DNA of 64,000 bases from Bretschneidera sinensis. Taxonomy: Eukaryota > Streptophyta > Magnoliopsida > Brassicales > Akaniaceae. The position numbers and the translations under genes were made by a program. Location of the stretch: the NCBI GenBank assembly GCA_023935145.1, contig CM043702.1, positions 103,866,588-103,930,587 on the forward strand. The letters are read 5' to 3'. The notes beneath the pieces are model-generated. The model was not told the origin of the DNA, ran no database searches, and saw only the letters and a list, made by a program, of their open reading frames with translations. Of the stretch, positions 33,666 to 44,062 are shown piece by piece. Each line of letters starts with the position of its first letter. The stretch's first letter is position 1.

Positions 33666-33833
33666 TGTTAACAATTCACTTTCCTTATAACTGTGTTTCC
33701 TATTTTGTAGTTTCCTAGTTTCCTTTATTGTAAGATACTACAATATAAATACCAAGGGGGGAGAGTAATAAATTATTTTTTCTCCCACCACCCATTCTCC
33801 TAAAACTTCTCTCCTCTTACTCCTTTATTTTCA
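33666..33833 (+). repeat. 3' LTR of the truncated copia element
   Basis: 168 bp, TGTTAACAATTC...TTTTCA, with a TATA-like AATATAAATACC at about 33750. It follows the polypurine tract directly. Confidence 0.8.
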
Positions 33834-33838
33834 ACTTA

Positions 33839-33932
33839 CTAACCTTAGGGTTAGTAATCATATATATAGAGAATTTAATATTATGAAATTACATCAATAC
33901 CCTTAAACCCTAATACTTTTAATACTCTAACA
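33839..33932 (-). repeat. Truncated short copia LTR
   Basis: It matches the 124-bp LTR at 3856-3979 (shared stretch around TAATCATATATATAGAGAA and the TACTCTAACA end) but lacks the first ~30 bases. The truncated copia element was evidently inserted into it; the other half should have lain beyond the deleted 5' LTR. Confidence 0.7.
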
Positions 33933-34550
33933 CCTTGTAGCAAGCCACAAAATGAATTTTAGGAAACCAAATTAAATAGTACCAATCATCAATTATTTGG
34001 ATTCTATTCCTGACTGCCTCCTAAGTATCAGCAAAATTCCTACTGCCTAACCTAAAGGGATGCCAAAGATTAGAGTCTTTCATATTAGCAACAGGCTGAA
34101 CCAACGCTGCTACCTCACTCTAGATGTCCACAGAAACATTCAGTCTTAGCCCTTAGTCATTTCCTATACCCTTGCTGAATGAGTTTGCTACTCGAGCATT
34201 AAGGAGAATAACAAAAAATGCAGCAACTCTCTACCATATGTATGTAGCAATGACTAAATCAAATACAGATGTCTGATTTCTAATAAAGTTGTAATGCAAT
34301 TAACCTAATAAAATTCAGTTGTTTCTAACAATATTGAATGGAACAGACACACAACTAATACAAAATAGAGAAATAACCTGAGCATAGACGGGAAAAACCA
34401 TTTTCTATACATTTTTTTTTATAAATACATTTTATATACATATAAAAAGCAAGATAACACTTCATTTGGAGCAAAATGAAAATTGAATTCATTTCGTTTT
34501 CAAATGAATCGAAATGAATATTCATTTTTGGGTTGCATATATTAAATTGT
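33933..34550. other. SDRb: Reductase intron, unassigned
   Basis: No exon of the reductase and no element recognised. Confidence 0.55.
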
Positions 34551-35447
34551 AGTAAATTACAGTGCACTATCATGTAGTATAGAGGAATTACTTTAAGCAC
34601 TGTCTAATTTTCTAGCACAACACTACATGCCATGTAGTGGCAAGATCCAACACCTAACACATTTTCTCCACTTTCTGGTAGTGAAAGGTCAGGTCATAAT
34701 TTCATATTCCTATTATACCCTCCTAAGTCATTTATTTTTAGAAAAAAAAATTAAAACTCATACTTAAAGATGACTACACGCATTCATTTTATTATCCATG
34801 CCTCATTCTAAATGTTTTACATCTCAGCAATCGAATGTCTCTTCTTCATCATTTAAAAAAAAAAGACCTTTGGGGGGCTGTGTGCTTCAATAAAAGGGAG
34901 AGGGTTTTGTACATCTCAAATTCAAAAAATTTAATGGCAATAGCCTAAAAAGCCACTAGAAAAATGAATATAAATTATATAGGTCCGTAGCTTTGAATGA
35001 ACAATAAACCCAAAATAACCAAAATTCCTTGTTATTGTAAGAAATTGGACTACAACAGTTTATCAACTAGAATGCTATTTTAATCTTGCTTCAACCCTCC
35101 TCCTTTCATTGAAGAACACACTCTTCCCCCACGGTCATTTTTTTCTTTAAATAATGAAGAAGAGACATTTGATTGATGAGCTGTAAAATATTTAGAACGG
35201 GGCACCAATAAGAAATGGACAAGTTTAGTCATCTTTATGTATGAGTTTTATTTTTTTTTTCAAAAATATATCACTAGGAAGGGTATAGTAGAAATATGAA
35301 ATTATGACCTGAGCTTTGATTACCGAAAAGTGGAAGAAATTTAGGTGTTGGATCTTGCCATTACAATGTTTGCAGCGTTGTACTGAAAAATTAGATGGTG
35401 CTTAGTGTAATTTCTCTATTCTATAAGGTGGCACACTGTAATTTACT
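34551..35447. mobile_element. Foldback (long terminal inverted repeat) element
   Basis: 897 bp. The left arm from AGTAAATTACAGTG (34551) is matched by the reverse complement of the right arm ending GTAATTTACT (35447). The similarity continues inward for roughly 320-340 bp, including a shared GGCAAGATCCAACACCTAA and a shared AAATGTCTCTTCTTCAT. The central spacer is only about 220 bp and has no ORF. Long arms without coding fit a MULE-type foldback MITE. No clear target duplication was seen, so the superfamily is open. Confidence 0.8.
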
Positions 35448-36373
35448 CAAAACTATAATTCAATTGAATTCCCATGTTTAAAATGTTTGAAATAACAAAG
35501 AATTGAGTTTAATGTTTTTTTTGTTCGATCCACGCTTTAATATGGGCTAAGGCAAGATGAGCAACCTAAACTTCCAATGGACCCAACCGAAAAGAAAAAC
35601 TTTTAGAATCGTTCAACGAATGAAATTTGACTCTTAAGTTATAGCCCATGTAGCTCCAGTTGTGTAAAATTCATGTTGAGAGTTGATAAGAGGCCTATGT
35701 AATTTTCACTTTTTAACTTTTTTCTTTTGATAATATCATTTATCTACCATTGTTCCATGATAATCTACATACAATAGTAAAAGAGGTAGAGCCAATCTTA
35801 ATAATATCACCAGCATGGGATCCAACCATGTAATTTTGCTCTATTCGAGTGAAAGACCAACCATGTATAAACAAGATCAGATTAATAGAGATAATTAACC
35901 ATGCTACAAATTCTGAGGGGAGATAGAGAAATTGGGGAGTACTTTGATCAACGTAATTTTGTTTCTCTTCATTTTGTAGAATTCATTTCAAAATTCTACT
36001 ATTGATTTTAATAAAATTTACAACAAGCTAAAGTGAATTAAATTACCGATGAATTTCCTAACTTATTGTCTTCCAAAAATAATAATGCATGGAATCACAA
36101 ATGAATTCCGTGAATTAAATTCATTTGTTCCAAACATTCTCTAAACTAAATGATTAACTTAAAACATCATTCTAAATTGAACCTAGATGGAAAACACTTC
36201 CTTAAGAATCAAAGCAATAAAGACAAGAAACGTACGTGAAATGGACATAAAACTAAAACCAAACACAACAAAATAAACGAAACAAGATAGGAAAAAGCTT
36301 GTCTAAATAAATAGAGAGAGCAAGAATATAAAGTACAAAAAAAAAACTGTGATGATAAAGTTGAAATTTGTAC
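35448..36373 (-). other. SDRb: Reductase first intron, proximal part
   Basis: AT-rich. A further palindromic AATTCATTT-type repeat is visible around 35990-36130 (GAATTCATTTCAAAATTC and AATTAAATTCATTTGTTCC), reminiscent of small MITEs. No exon found. Confidence 0.45.
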
Positions 36374-36559
36374 TGGAATTCCAAGAGATTGAAGAGCAAA
36401 GACAGCAGAGTCAAGAACTTGCTTGCGTCGACCCATGATTGCCATTGAGGCTCCATGTTTAACAAACTGTGTTGATATCTCAAACCCAATCCCTGACCCA
36501 CCTCCTGTTATCACAGCCACTTTACCTTTCAATATATCTGCCTTGAATGGTGACTCCAT
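36374..36559 (-). CDS. SDRb: Dienoyl-CoA reductase exon 1
   Basis: ATG at 36559-36557; 62 codons (MESPFKADILKGKVAVITGG start, GASMAIMGRRKQVLDSAV, ending LGIP) up to a GTACAA donor at 36373-36368. It contains the full Rossmann TGGGSGIG dinucleotide-binding motif (residues 18-25). Starting Met and spacing fit the family, with no transit peptide, in keeping with peroxisomal import through the C-terminus. Confidence 0.85.
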
Positions 36560-37038
36560 TGCTGTTGATCAAACAAACTCTCTCTTCCAAAATCGGACTT
36601 TGGTAGCTATCTAGTCTCTACCACAATGCTAAAGTGGCCATTTCTGTTGTTTCTTTCTGCGTTTCATTTTTCCTTTTTTGTCCTTCAAAACTGTAGAATA
36701 TCCAAAACCGGACTTTCCTATTAATAAAAACATTAGGGTAGAAATCCAAATTGATTAACCTCTGTCAATTCCTAACAAACGGGATTAGTCAATAATAGTT
36801 TCCAACAATTTTTTTTTTATGTAAGTTAACATGTGATTATAAGAGTAAAAAATAACCTAAAAATTACACTTGCATCTCTCTTATTTGAAAATAAACACTT
36901 TCAATATCCGGAAAGCAGGTCTGTTAAAGAGAACAAAAAAGAAAACAATTTTATGTTTGTTTGAAAGAGTTTTTTAAACGATTTATATTGTTAAAAAGTA
37001 TAAACTACACTAAACAATTAAAAAATATTATTTAAGTC
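36560..37038 (-). promoter_or_regulatory. SDRb: Upstream region of the reductase gene
   Basis: 479 bp between the ATG (36559) and the start of the Tat-derived sequence. No clear TATA box was identified; a C/T-rich stretch lies next to the ATG. The host promoter is short and directly abutted by element DNA. Confidence 0.4.
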
Positions 37039-37426
37039 TTGTTGATGCCAAAAAAATGTGTTGATGAGCTAGAGGTCGGTGCTTCAAGGGGGAGCCTGCA
37101 CAAGGAAAACGGGATGAGTTAGAGAGTCACCAGAGGAGAGCGGCGGATGATGCCTCTGAGGACCCTTTGATACTTTTGCTTTTAGAGAAATTGGGATACT
37201 TGGCGCTTTCAATAATGTGATTGTGATTGTAATTGCTTTGGATTTGCATACCTTGGGCCTTTTATAACGATTCAGAGGTGAGATTGTTCACGTATCAAAG
37301 ATGAGGCAATCCCGGAGATCCTGTTCTTCCGGCGGGGGTCTAGCCATGTATCCAAGGACGGTTGTAATCCCTGTAATCATGCCTATACATCTACATGAGG
37401 GAGGCGATGACTGCCCATAGTTTTCT
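37039..37426. other. Probable LTR-derived part of the Tat-like element
   Basis: TGTTGATGCC at 37039 may be the LTR edge. It is followed by GC-richer sequence (GGGGGAGCCTGCACAAGG and so on) unlike the AT-rich host flank. No coding. The call rests on the composition change only. Confidence 0.4.
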
Positions 37427-37625
37427 CCATGTGTCACTATATTATTGGGCCATAATGGTCCACATGTCGTTGTGCTGTTAGGTAAGAACTATCCACATGT
37501 CATTATGCTATTAGTTAAGGACTTTCCACGTGTCACTATGCTATTGAACAGGGGGTTCATCCATGTGTCGCTATTCTATTTGACAGTGGGTTCATCCACG
37601 TGTCGTTATGTTATTCGGTGGTGCG
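37427..37625 (+). repeat. 33-35 bp minisatellite with G-box cores
   Basis: Six units starting at 37427, 37460, 37493, 37526, 37561 and 37596. Two carry CCACGTGTC (37526-37534 and 37596-37604), a G-box/ABRE-like core; the others carry CCATGTGTC or CCACATGTC. Confidence 0.8.
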
Positions 37626-37686
37626 TTTATTAGCTATATCAAAGGCCTCCAACTTCCTAAAGTACATTTATGTGCTCTAAGGAAGT

Positions 37687-39800
37687 ATGATAGTGCTCGG
37701 CTTTGGAGATGTTGGTCTGAGCATATGAGCAGCAGTCAATATGCTCGGCCTTGGGGACGTTGGTCCTAGCATAGGAGCAATAGTCAATATACTCAGCCTT
37801 GGAAACGTCGACCCGAGCATATAAGCAGTAGTCAATATGCTCGGCCTTGGAGATGTCGGTCCAAACATGTGAGCAGCAGTCAATATGCACGGCCTTGGAG
37901 ACGTCGGTCCGAGCACGTGAGCAGCAGTCAATATGCTCAGCCTTAGAGAAGTTGGTCCTAGTATGTGAGGAGGAGTCGATATGCTTGGCCTTGGAGACAT
38001 TGGTCAAAGCATGTGACTAGCAGTCAATATACTCAACAGTCAATATGCGCGTCCTTGAAGACGTTGTCCGAGCATATGGGCAGCAATCAATATGCTCGTC
38101 CTTGGAGACGTTAGTCTGAGCATGTGAGCACCAGTAAATATGCTCATCCTTCGAGACGTTGGTCCGAGCATGTAAGCAGCAGTCAATATGCTCGGCCTTG
38201 GAGACATTGATCCGAGCGTGAGTAGCAATCCATATGCTCATCCTTGGAGACGTTGGTCCGAGCATGTGAGCAACAATCAATATGCTCGGCTTTGGAGACA
38301 TTGGTCCGAGCATATGATTAGCAGTCAATATGCTCGGCCTTGGAGATGTTGGTCCGAGCATGTGAGCAGCAGTCAATATGCTCGACCTAAGAGACGTTGG
38401 TCCGAGCATATGAGCAATAGTCAATATGCTCAGCCTTGAAGATGTTGGTCCGAGCATATGACTAGCGGTCAATACGCTCGGCCTTGGAGACGTTGGTCCA
38501 AGCATGTGAGAAGCAGTCAATATACTTGGCCTTGGAGGCATTGGTCCGAGCATATGAGTAACAGTCAATATGCTTGGCCTAAGAGACGTTGGTCTGAGCA
38601 TATGAGTAACAGTCAATATGCTCGACCCAAAAAACGTCGGTCCGAGCATATGAGCAGCAGTCAATATGCTCGGCCATAAAGACGTCGGTCCGAGTATGTG
38701 AGCAACAATCAATATGCTCAGCCTTTGAGAAGTTGGTCCGAGCATGTGAGCAAATGTCAATATACTTGGCCTTTGAGACGTTGGTCCGAGCATGTGACTA
38801 GCAGTCAATATGCTCCACAGTCAATATCCTTGTCCTTGAAGACGTTAGTCCAAGCATGTGAGTAGCAGTCAATATACTCATCCTTGGAGACGTTGGTCCG
38901 AGCATATGAGCAGCAGTTAATATGCTCGTCCATAGAGACGTTGGTCAGAGCATGTGAGGAGCAGTAAATATGCTCCTTCTTAGAGACGTTGGTCCGAGCA
39001 TGTAAGTAGCAGTCAATATGCTCGGCTTTAGAGACATTGGTCCGACCATGTGAGCAGCAATCAATATGCTCATCCTTGGAAACTTTGGTTCGAGCATGTG
39101 AGCAACAATCAATATGATCGGCCTTGGAGACATTGGTCCGAGCATATGACTAGCAGTCAATATGCTCGGCCTTGGAGATGTTGGTCCGAGCATGTGAGCA
39201 GCAGTCAATACGCTTGGTCTTAGAGACGTTGGTCCGAGCATATGACTAGTAGTCAATATGCTCAGCCTTGGAGATGTTGGTTCGAGCATGTGAGCAGCAG
39301 TCAATATGCTCGACCTTGCGGACGTTGGTCCGAGCATGTGAACAGCAGTCAATATGCTGGGACTTGGAGACATTGGTCCTAGCATTTGAGTAACGGTCAC
39401 AGTCAATATGCTGGGCCTTGGAGACGTTGGTCCGGGAATATGAATAACATTCAATATGCTCGGCCTTGGAGACAATGGTCTGAGCAATGGAGCACCAGTC
39501 AATATACTTGGCCTTGGAGATGTTGGCCCAAGCACGTGAGCAGCGATGAATATGCTTGGCCTTAGAGACGTTGGTCATAGCATGTGAGCTGTTTATGCTC
39601 GGCCATGGAGATGTTGGTCCGAGTATGTGAGCAGCAGTCAATATGCTCAGCCTTGAAAACGTTGGTCCGATCATGTGAGCAGTAGTGAATATGCTCGGCC
39701 TTAGAGACATTGATGCGAGCATATGAGAAACAGTCAATATGATCGGCCTTGGAGACGTTTGTACGAGCATATGAGCAACAGTCAATATGCTCGTCTTTGA
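37687..39800. repeat. 48-bp hairpin minisatellite, about 44 units
   Basis: The consensus unit has a left arm CCGAGCATAT, a loop of about 12 bases (GAGCAGCAGTCA), a right arm ATATGCTCGG, then a CCTTGGAGACGTTGGT linker. One perfect example is 38642-38651 pairing with 38664-38673. The period is a multiple of 3, so long open frames appear on both strands without implying a protein. A block of units recurs at an offset of about 781 bp (38036 and 38817). Confidence 0.9.
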
Positions 39801-40233
39801 AGATCTGAGTCATCTGTGCTTGAGGCCTTTAGCGGATTTTTAGGCCTCTTCCTTTGAAGTTCTTGGTGGATTTTTGGCTTTTTTTCTTTGACCTTTTTTG
39901 GTGGGCTTCTTGTCGATTCCACCCAGAAAGAATTCTCAAGTGTTGGGCTCTGGGTAATTCTTTTCGACTTTTAAGCCCAAAAAGCAAAAATTCTTGGGTT
40001 ATTTTCAGAACCCTTTTACACATGGCGTATTGGGCTAGTTAATGCACGCAATTATCAAGAGTAGAAATAACGACATCATTATTGACTTGTTCCCCTAAGG
40101 ACTGGAATGTCAAAACCTCGCGTCGTTGCGGTTGGGGGTCCTAGGAGAACGTAAAAGTTGCATCGGTTACTTCGAACGTCACGTCTCCTCAATCGTAGGG
40201 TTTAACTCTCCTCATTTGTCATGCTTCTTTCCC
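39801..40233 (+). other. Spacer between minisatellite and antisense-ORF promoter
   Basis: No coding domain recognised. This segment and the TATA box are absent from the second copy, where the minisatellite joins the leader directly at about 55680. Confidence 0.5.
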
Positions 40234-40240
40234 TATATAA
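40234..40240 (+). promoter_or_regulatory. TATA box for the antisense ORF
   Basis: TATATAA in the context TTCCCTATATAAGGGCAT, on the plus strand, about 475 bp before the first long ATG frame. It points away from the minisatellite and against gag-pol. Transcription would start near 40265-40275. Confidence 0.55.
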
Positions 40241-40315
40241 GGGCATTTGCTCCTCATTTCTCTTCACTTACAATCAGAGAAAAGATTGAGAGCCCAGGGA
40301 CTCGTCCCAAGAGTT

Positions 40316-40475
40316 TGAGAGTGCTCGGAGTTATCTTTCGAGTTTGGTGAGAGAGTTCTTGGAATTGTCTTTGAGGTTAGTGTGAGATTACTCTTTGTTG
40401 TCTTCGAGGTTGGTGAGAGAGTGCTCGAAGTTGTCTTCGAGATTGGTGAGAGAATGCTCAAAGCTGTCTTTTAGT
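40316..40475 (+). repeat. ~33-bp imperfect tandem repeats in the leader
   Basis: About five units of the type GAGAGTGCTCGGAGTTGTC followed by TTCGAGGTTGGTGA. The same block recurs at 55724-55915. Confidence 0.75.
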
Positions 40476-40713
40476 TTCAAGTGTGCTCGGAGCTGTAGGG
40501 AGATCGAGACGTTAGGCAAGGAAGAACTACTCGGGCTATCATACTTAGGTGATTTTTTTTTTTATCTACTTTCTCAAGTCTTCAGTAGATAGATTTTGCG
40601 ATAGGCCCAATAGTGGTAGTGGTAGCAGTACATCTAGGGAGACAGGATTGGACTCTTCCTCTTTTAGGAGTGAGACCTTGGGACATACCAAGGTCAGGGA
40701 AGGGCCACTAGCT

Positions 40714-42579
40714 ATGGTGCCCTACGTGGCAATGATAAAAGAGTATGAAGAGGACTCCACCTCTAAGAGTGAGGACGAGTTAAACACTACCCTGATCGAG
40801 CTGAGGGGGGATATGGCTGTGGAAGAGAGGGCAACGAATGCTATACCCAGCCAAATAAGGGAGGAGGATCTTGAGGTGATTCGAATGGCCTACTGTGTTC
40901 CCAAGGAATACGTCCTTAAGCCAGCTAGGGTTGGAAAGAGGTCTTACGATGTCATTTCGAGCGCACACCTTTTGAACTGTGTGTGTACAAGCAACACATG
41001 AGGGTTCGGCTCTGACTTCCCCTCCATCCCTTCTTTTGCGCAGTGATAAGGTATTTTGACATAGCACCATGCCAACTAGTACTGAACTTGGTATGGCTGA
41101 TTATGGCCTTCATCTGTGTCTGCACGGAGATGGGGGGATTGATGAATATCGACATCTTCAAGGCCCACTTCCAGATAAGCAAGCACTGCTAAACCGGATG
41201 GGTAATGATTAGTTTGAGGGCGAAAAGGATGCTGTTGAAGAAGACAACATCTTCAATTAAGAGGTGGAAGAAGTCATTCTTCTTTGTCCAAAGTGGAACG
41301 GGCTTTGGGGTCCCGCTCACTTGGAGTCTGGATCAGGCCAGAGAATGCAAAAAGTGGAGCCTCCTAATCTAAGCAGGAGACATTGAACGTAATGGTATCC
41401 GTGTCCATGGACGTGGAGGTCCTGTATGATAATGAGGAGTTGGAGAGGCGTGGCCTCTGCCCCCATGGCCTGAGGAATCTATAGAGAGTAGCACCCACTG
41501 TTTTAAACTAATATCTTTTTCATTTGGTTTATCATTTTTTATGCCATGCTTTGTGCTCTTGTCTATTCGTCTTGTACTTATGCATTTCTTTTGTGGTTGG
41601 GCAGAGATGGAGGTGAAGGCTAAGGCCAGGAAGCTCGACTTGGAGAGAAAGAAGGTTGTCCAAGCAGAGAAGCGGCCCGTTCCTACCTCAGGCGCGAAGA
41701 AGAGGCCACAGGCTCTTTCCCCTACTCTCATCGACCTGGAGAGCCCTCCCGAGCGCTCCCCTGAACCGGAGGTTGCTTCAGCTCTACCTCAGGATTGGTC
41801 CTCGTCCCAAGGTGCTACTTTGGGTGTGACAGTCTTCACCCTTAACCAGGGCTTGAAGATCGACGATTCTGTCTTCTCTCACCCCTAGGTGGCTCGAGAG
41901 CACCGGGTCTTGGAGATCCCACCTCGAGATATGCTGGTGCTTTCGCGGAGCCCGATCGAGGTGCTCTACTATACTACTGAAACCTTAGCTTCTCAAGTAA
42001 ACAGTCATTCCTTTCATTTCCTCAGATTTTTCCTTTATCTCGGTAGTTAGTGATCCTTGTCTTGTTTCAGTTGGGCATGTTGTTAGCGATGTTGTCGCGC
42101 CGATGTCTGGATATGGCTGAAAATTTAAGCCAAGCTCAGGAGAAGGTGAACGATAGTGTCGAGCTTATACGCTAGCTGCAAGCGTCCTTAAAGGCAGCCA
42201 ACCAAGCCAAGGTTGAGGCATCTTGGGAGAAGGACGTTGATGTGGTCTCAGAACAGTGGCTTAGGGAGGAGGTCAAGACATATACTTGGAGCGCTGTGAA
42301 AGGTGCCCTAGCTGCCTTCAAGGACTCAGCTTCCTATTGGGGGTCTTCGAGGAGGACGGGGGTCTGCAGTACCTTGAGGGCTTCTTGGAAGCCAAGAGGA
42401 AAGCTGAGGACCTCTACCTTGAGGCTGATTTCTCACATCTGGACCTGGTTGGCCCTCGGGAGGAGGAGTCGATCATGGTTGATGAAGCGGAGGCAGTAGT
42501 TCAGCCTGGCAAGGAAGAGTCAGCTGCTCAATCGGGGGGTGAGGCCAAGGCTACTTCTGAGGGAGAGGATGCCCCCTGA
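40714..42579 (+). pseudogene. Antisense ORF of the Tat-like element (putative gypsy-type transposon domain)
   Basis: ATG at 40714 (MVPYVAMIKEYEEDSTSKSE). The frame closes at TGA 40999-41001; a -1 shift leads into LPLHPFFCAVIRYFDIAPCQL, MNIDIFKAHFQIS, SSIKRWKKSFFFVQSG and VPLTWSLD. This order resembles the plant domain annotated putative gypsy-type transposon (Pfam Transposase_28 type). Later coding (EMEVKAKARKLDLERKK..., 41608-41888; MLSRRCLDMAENLSQAQEKV, about 42090) is separated by a GTAAAC...TTTCAG stretch (about 41998-42070) and a possible earlier one ending at GGGCAG (about 41606), which look like introns. A T-rich run follows the TGA at 42577-42579. Not functional as it stands (TGA at 41013-41015 and others). 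Confidence 0.6.
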
Positions 42580-42700
42580 GGACTTTACCTTAGTTTTTGT
42601 TCTTTTTTTTTTTTTTTTGTATTTCAAGGCTGATAGTGCCTTTGTAAGTTTGTTTACATAACTTAATGAAATTATGGGTTTTTTCATCAATTGGGTTTCC
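42580..42700 (+). other. 3' flank of the antisense ORF, overlapping the integrase 3' side
   Basis: A T19 run (about 42602-42620) and AATGAAATTATGGG-like sequence, which could act as plant 3'-end elements on the plus strand. Integrase C-terminal codons begin on the minus strand just beyond. Confidence 0.35.
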
Positions 42701-44062
42701 TTATTATAATCGTACTTTTGGCTTACAACCTTAGTTCTGTGAGCCAAACTTGAGGTACATGCTATTGGTAGAACTTTTGGAGGTTCTCGACATTCCAAGT
42801 GCGGAGAACGGGTTTGCCACTTAGTTCCTCGAGCTCGAAGGTTCTGGATCGGCACACCTTTTTAATGTGATACGGGCCTTCCCAGTTTGGGATGAGCTTC
42901 CCTATATCTCGGGGATAAGATACTTCACTTTTCGTAAGATGAGGTCATGCAACTTGAAGTTTCGGCTTCAGACTCGAGAGTTATAATATTTGGCGGCTCT
43001 CTACTGATAGGAGGCTAACCGAATTTGGGCCTTATCTCGAGCTTCGTCGATAAGATCGGCATTCATTCGTTGGGCTTCTTTGTTGTTGCCATTTTCAAAA
43101 TTCTATACTCATAATGAGGGTACCCCAATTTCCAAGGGGATGACTACTTTGGAATCGTATGCCATGAAAAATGGGGTCTCTCCCATAGGTGTTCGAGCGG
43201 TGGTCTAGTACACCTAGAGTACGTTTAGTAAGTGGTTAGCCCACTGTTTGTCTGCCTCATCTAGTATCCTCTTGATGCTTTGTAGAAGCATCCTGTTGGT
43301 TCCTTTGGCTTGTCTGTTAGCCTGTTAGTACCAGATGGAGTAAAATCAATGTTCGATGCACAGTTCTTCATAAAACACTTTGAATTGGGCACTATCAAAT
43401 TGTTTACTATTGTCGATCACCAATATACGGGGAACGGTGAAGCGGCATACTATAGATTTCCAAATGAAGCTTCGGGCCTGGTGGTCGGTTATGCTAACCA
43501 GTGGTTTCGCCTCCACCCACTTAGTAAAGTAATCTTTTGCCATGATGAGGTGCTTCTGTTGACCGGGCGCTTCGGTGAAGGGGCTGAGGAGGCCCATCCC
43601 CCATATGGCGAAGGGGAGTGGGCTCGTGATCGAGGTAAGAGGGTTTGCCAGTCGGTGGGGTACTAAAGAGTACTGTTGACAGCTCTTGCATTTCTTGACC
43701 AATTCCATAGCTTCTTTTTGCATTATGGGCCAGTAGTAGCCTTGTCGAAGTACTTTGAAGGCCAAGGTCCGGCCTCTTAGGTGGTTTCCGCAGATCCCTT
43801 CGTGAACCTCTCGAAGGGCATAATTGGCTTCGGTGGGCCCCAGACACCTTAGGTAAGGTGTTATGAGGCCTCTCTTTTACAGTTGATCGTTTATGACCGT
43901 ATACCGTGATGCTCGAGAGATGATTTTTCTGGCTTCACCTCTTTGCTCGGGGAGCTGGCCGTCCCACAAATACTGGAGGATTGGGTCAACCCAGGTTTCT
44001 CTTTCGGTTACTGGTAACACAAGGATCTCTTCAATGCTTGTGGTCTCGAGGTAGATGGCTTG
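42690..44062 (-). pseudogene. Tat-like integrase
   Basis: Minus-strand codons: YLETTSIEEILVLPV near 44050, then the HHCC region (KVLRQGYYWPIMQKEAMEL, CKSCQQYSLV), the core (LPFAIWGMGLLSPFTEAPGQ, MAKDYFTKWVEAKPL, LVIDNSKQFDS) and C-terminal strings (TPFFMAYDSKVVIPLEIG, KARITLKRCADPEP-like). The longest clean frame is 43765-43346. Stops break the rest. The frame continues across the inserted element from 51741. Confidence 0.85.

Noticed and set aside
38017..38808. A 263-codon open frame on the minus strand with 16-residue repeats, and similar frames nearby on both strands
   Set aside because: They arise because the minisatellite period (48) is divisible by three. Open frames appear on both strands, there is no start context, and variation does not look protein-constrained.
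37687..39800. CRISPR-like array
   Set aside because: The units are contiguous variants of one sequence without unique spacers, in a plant nuclear context.
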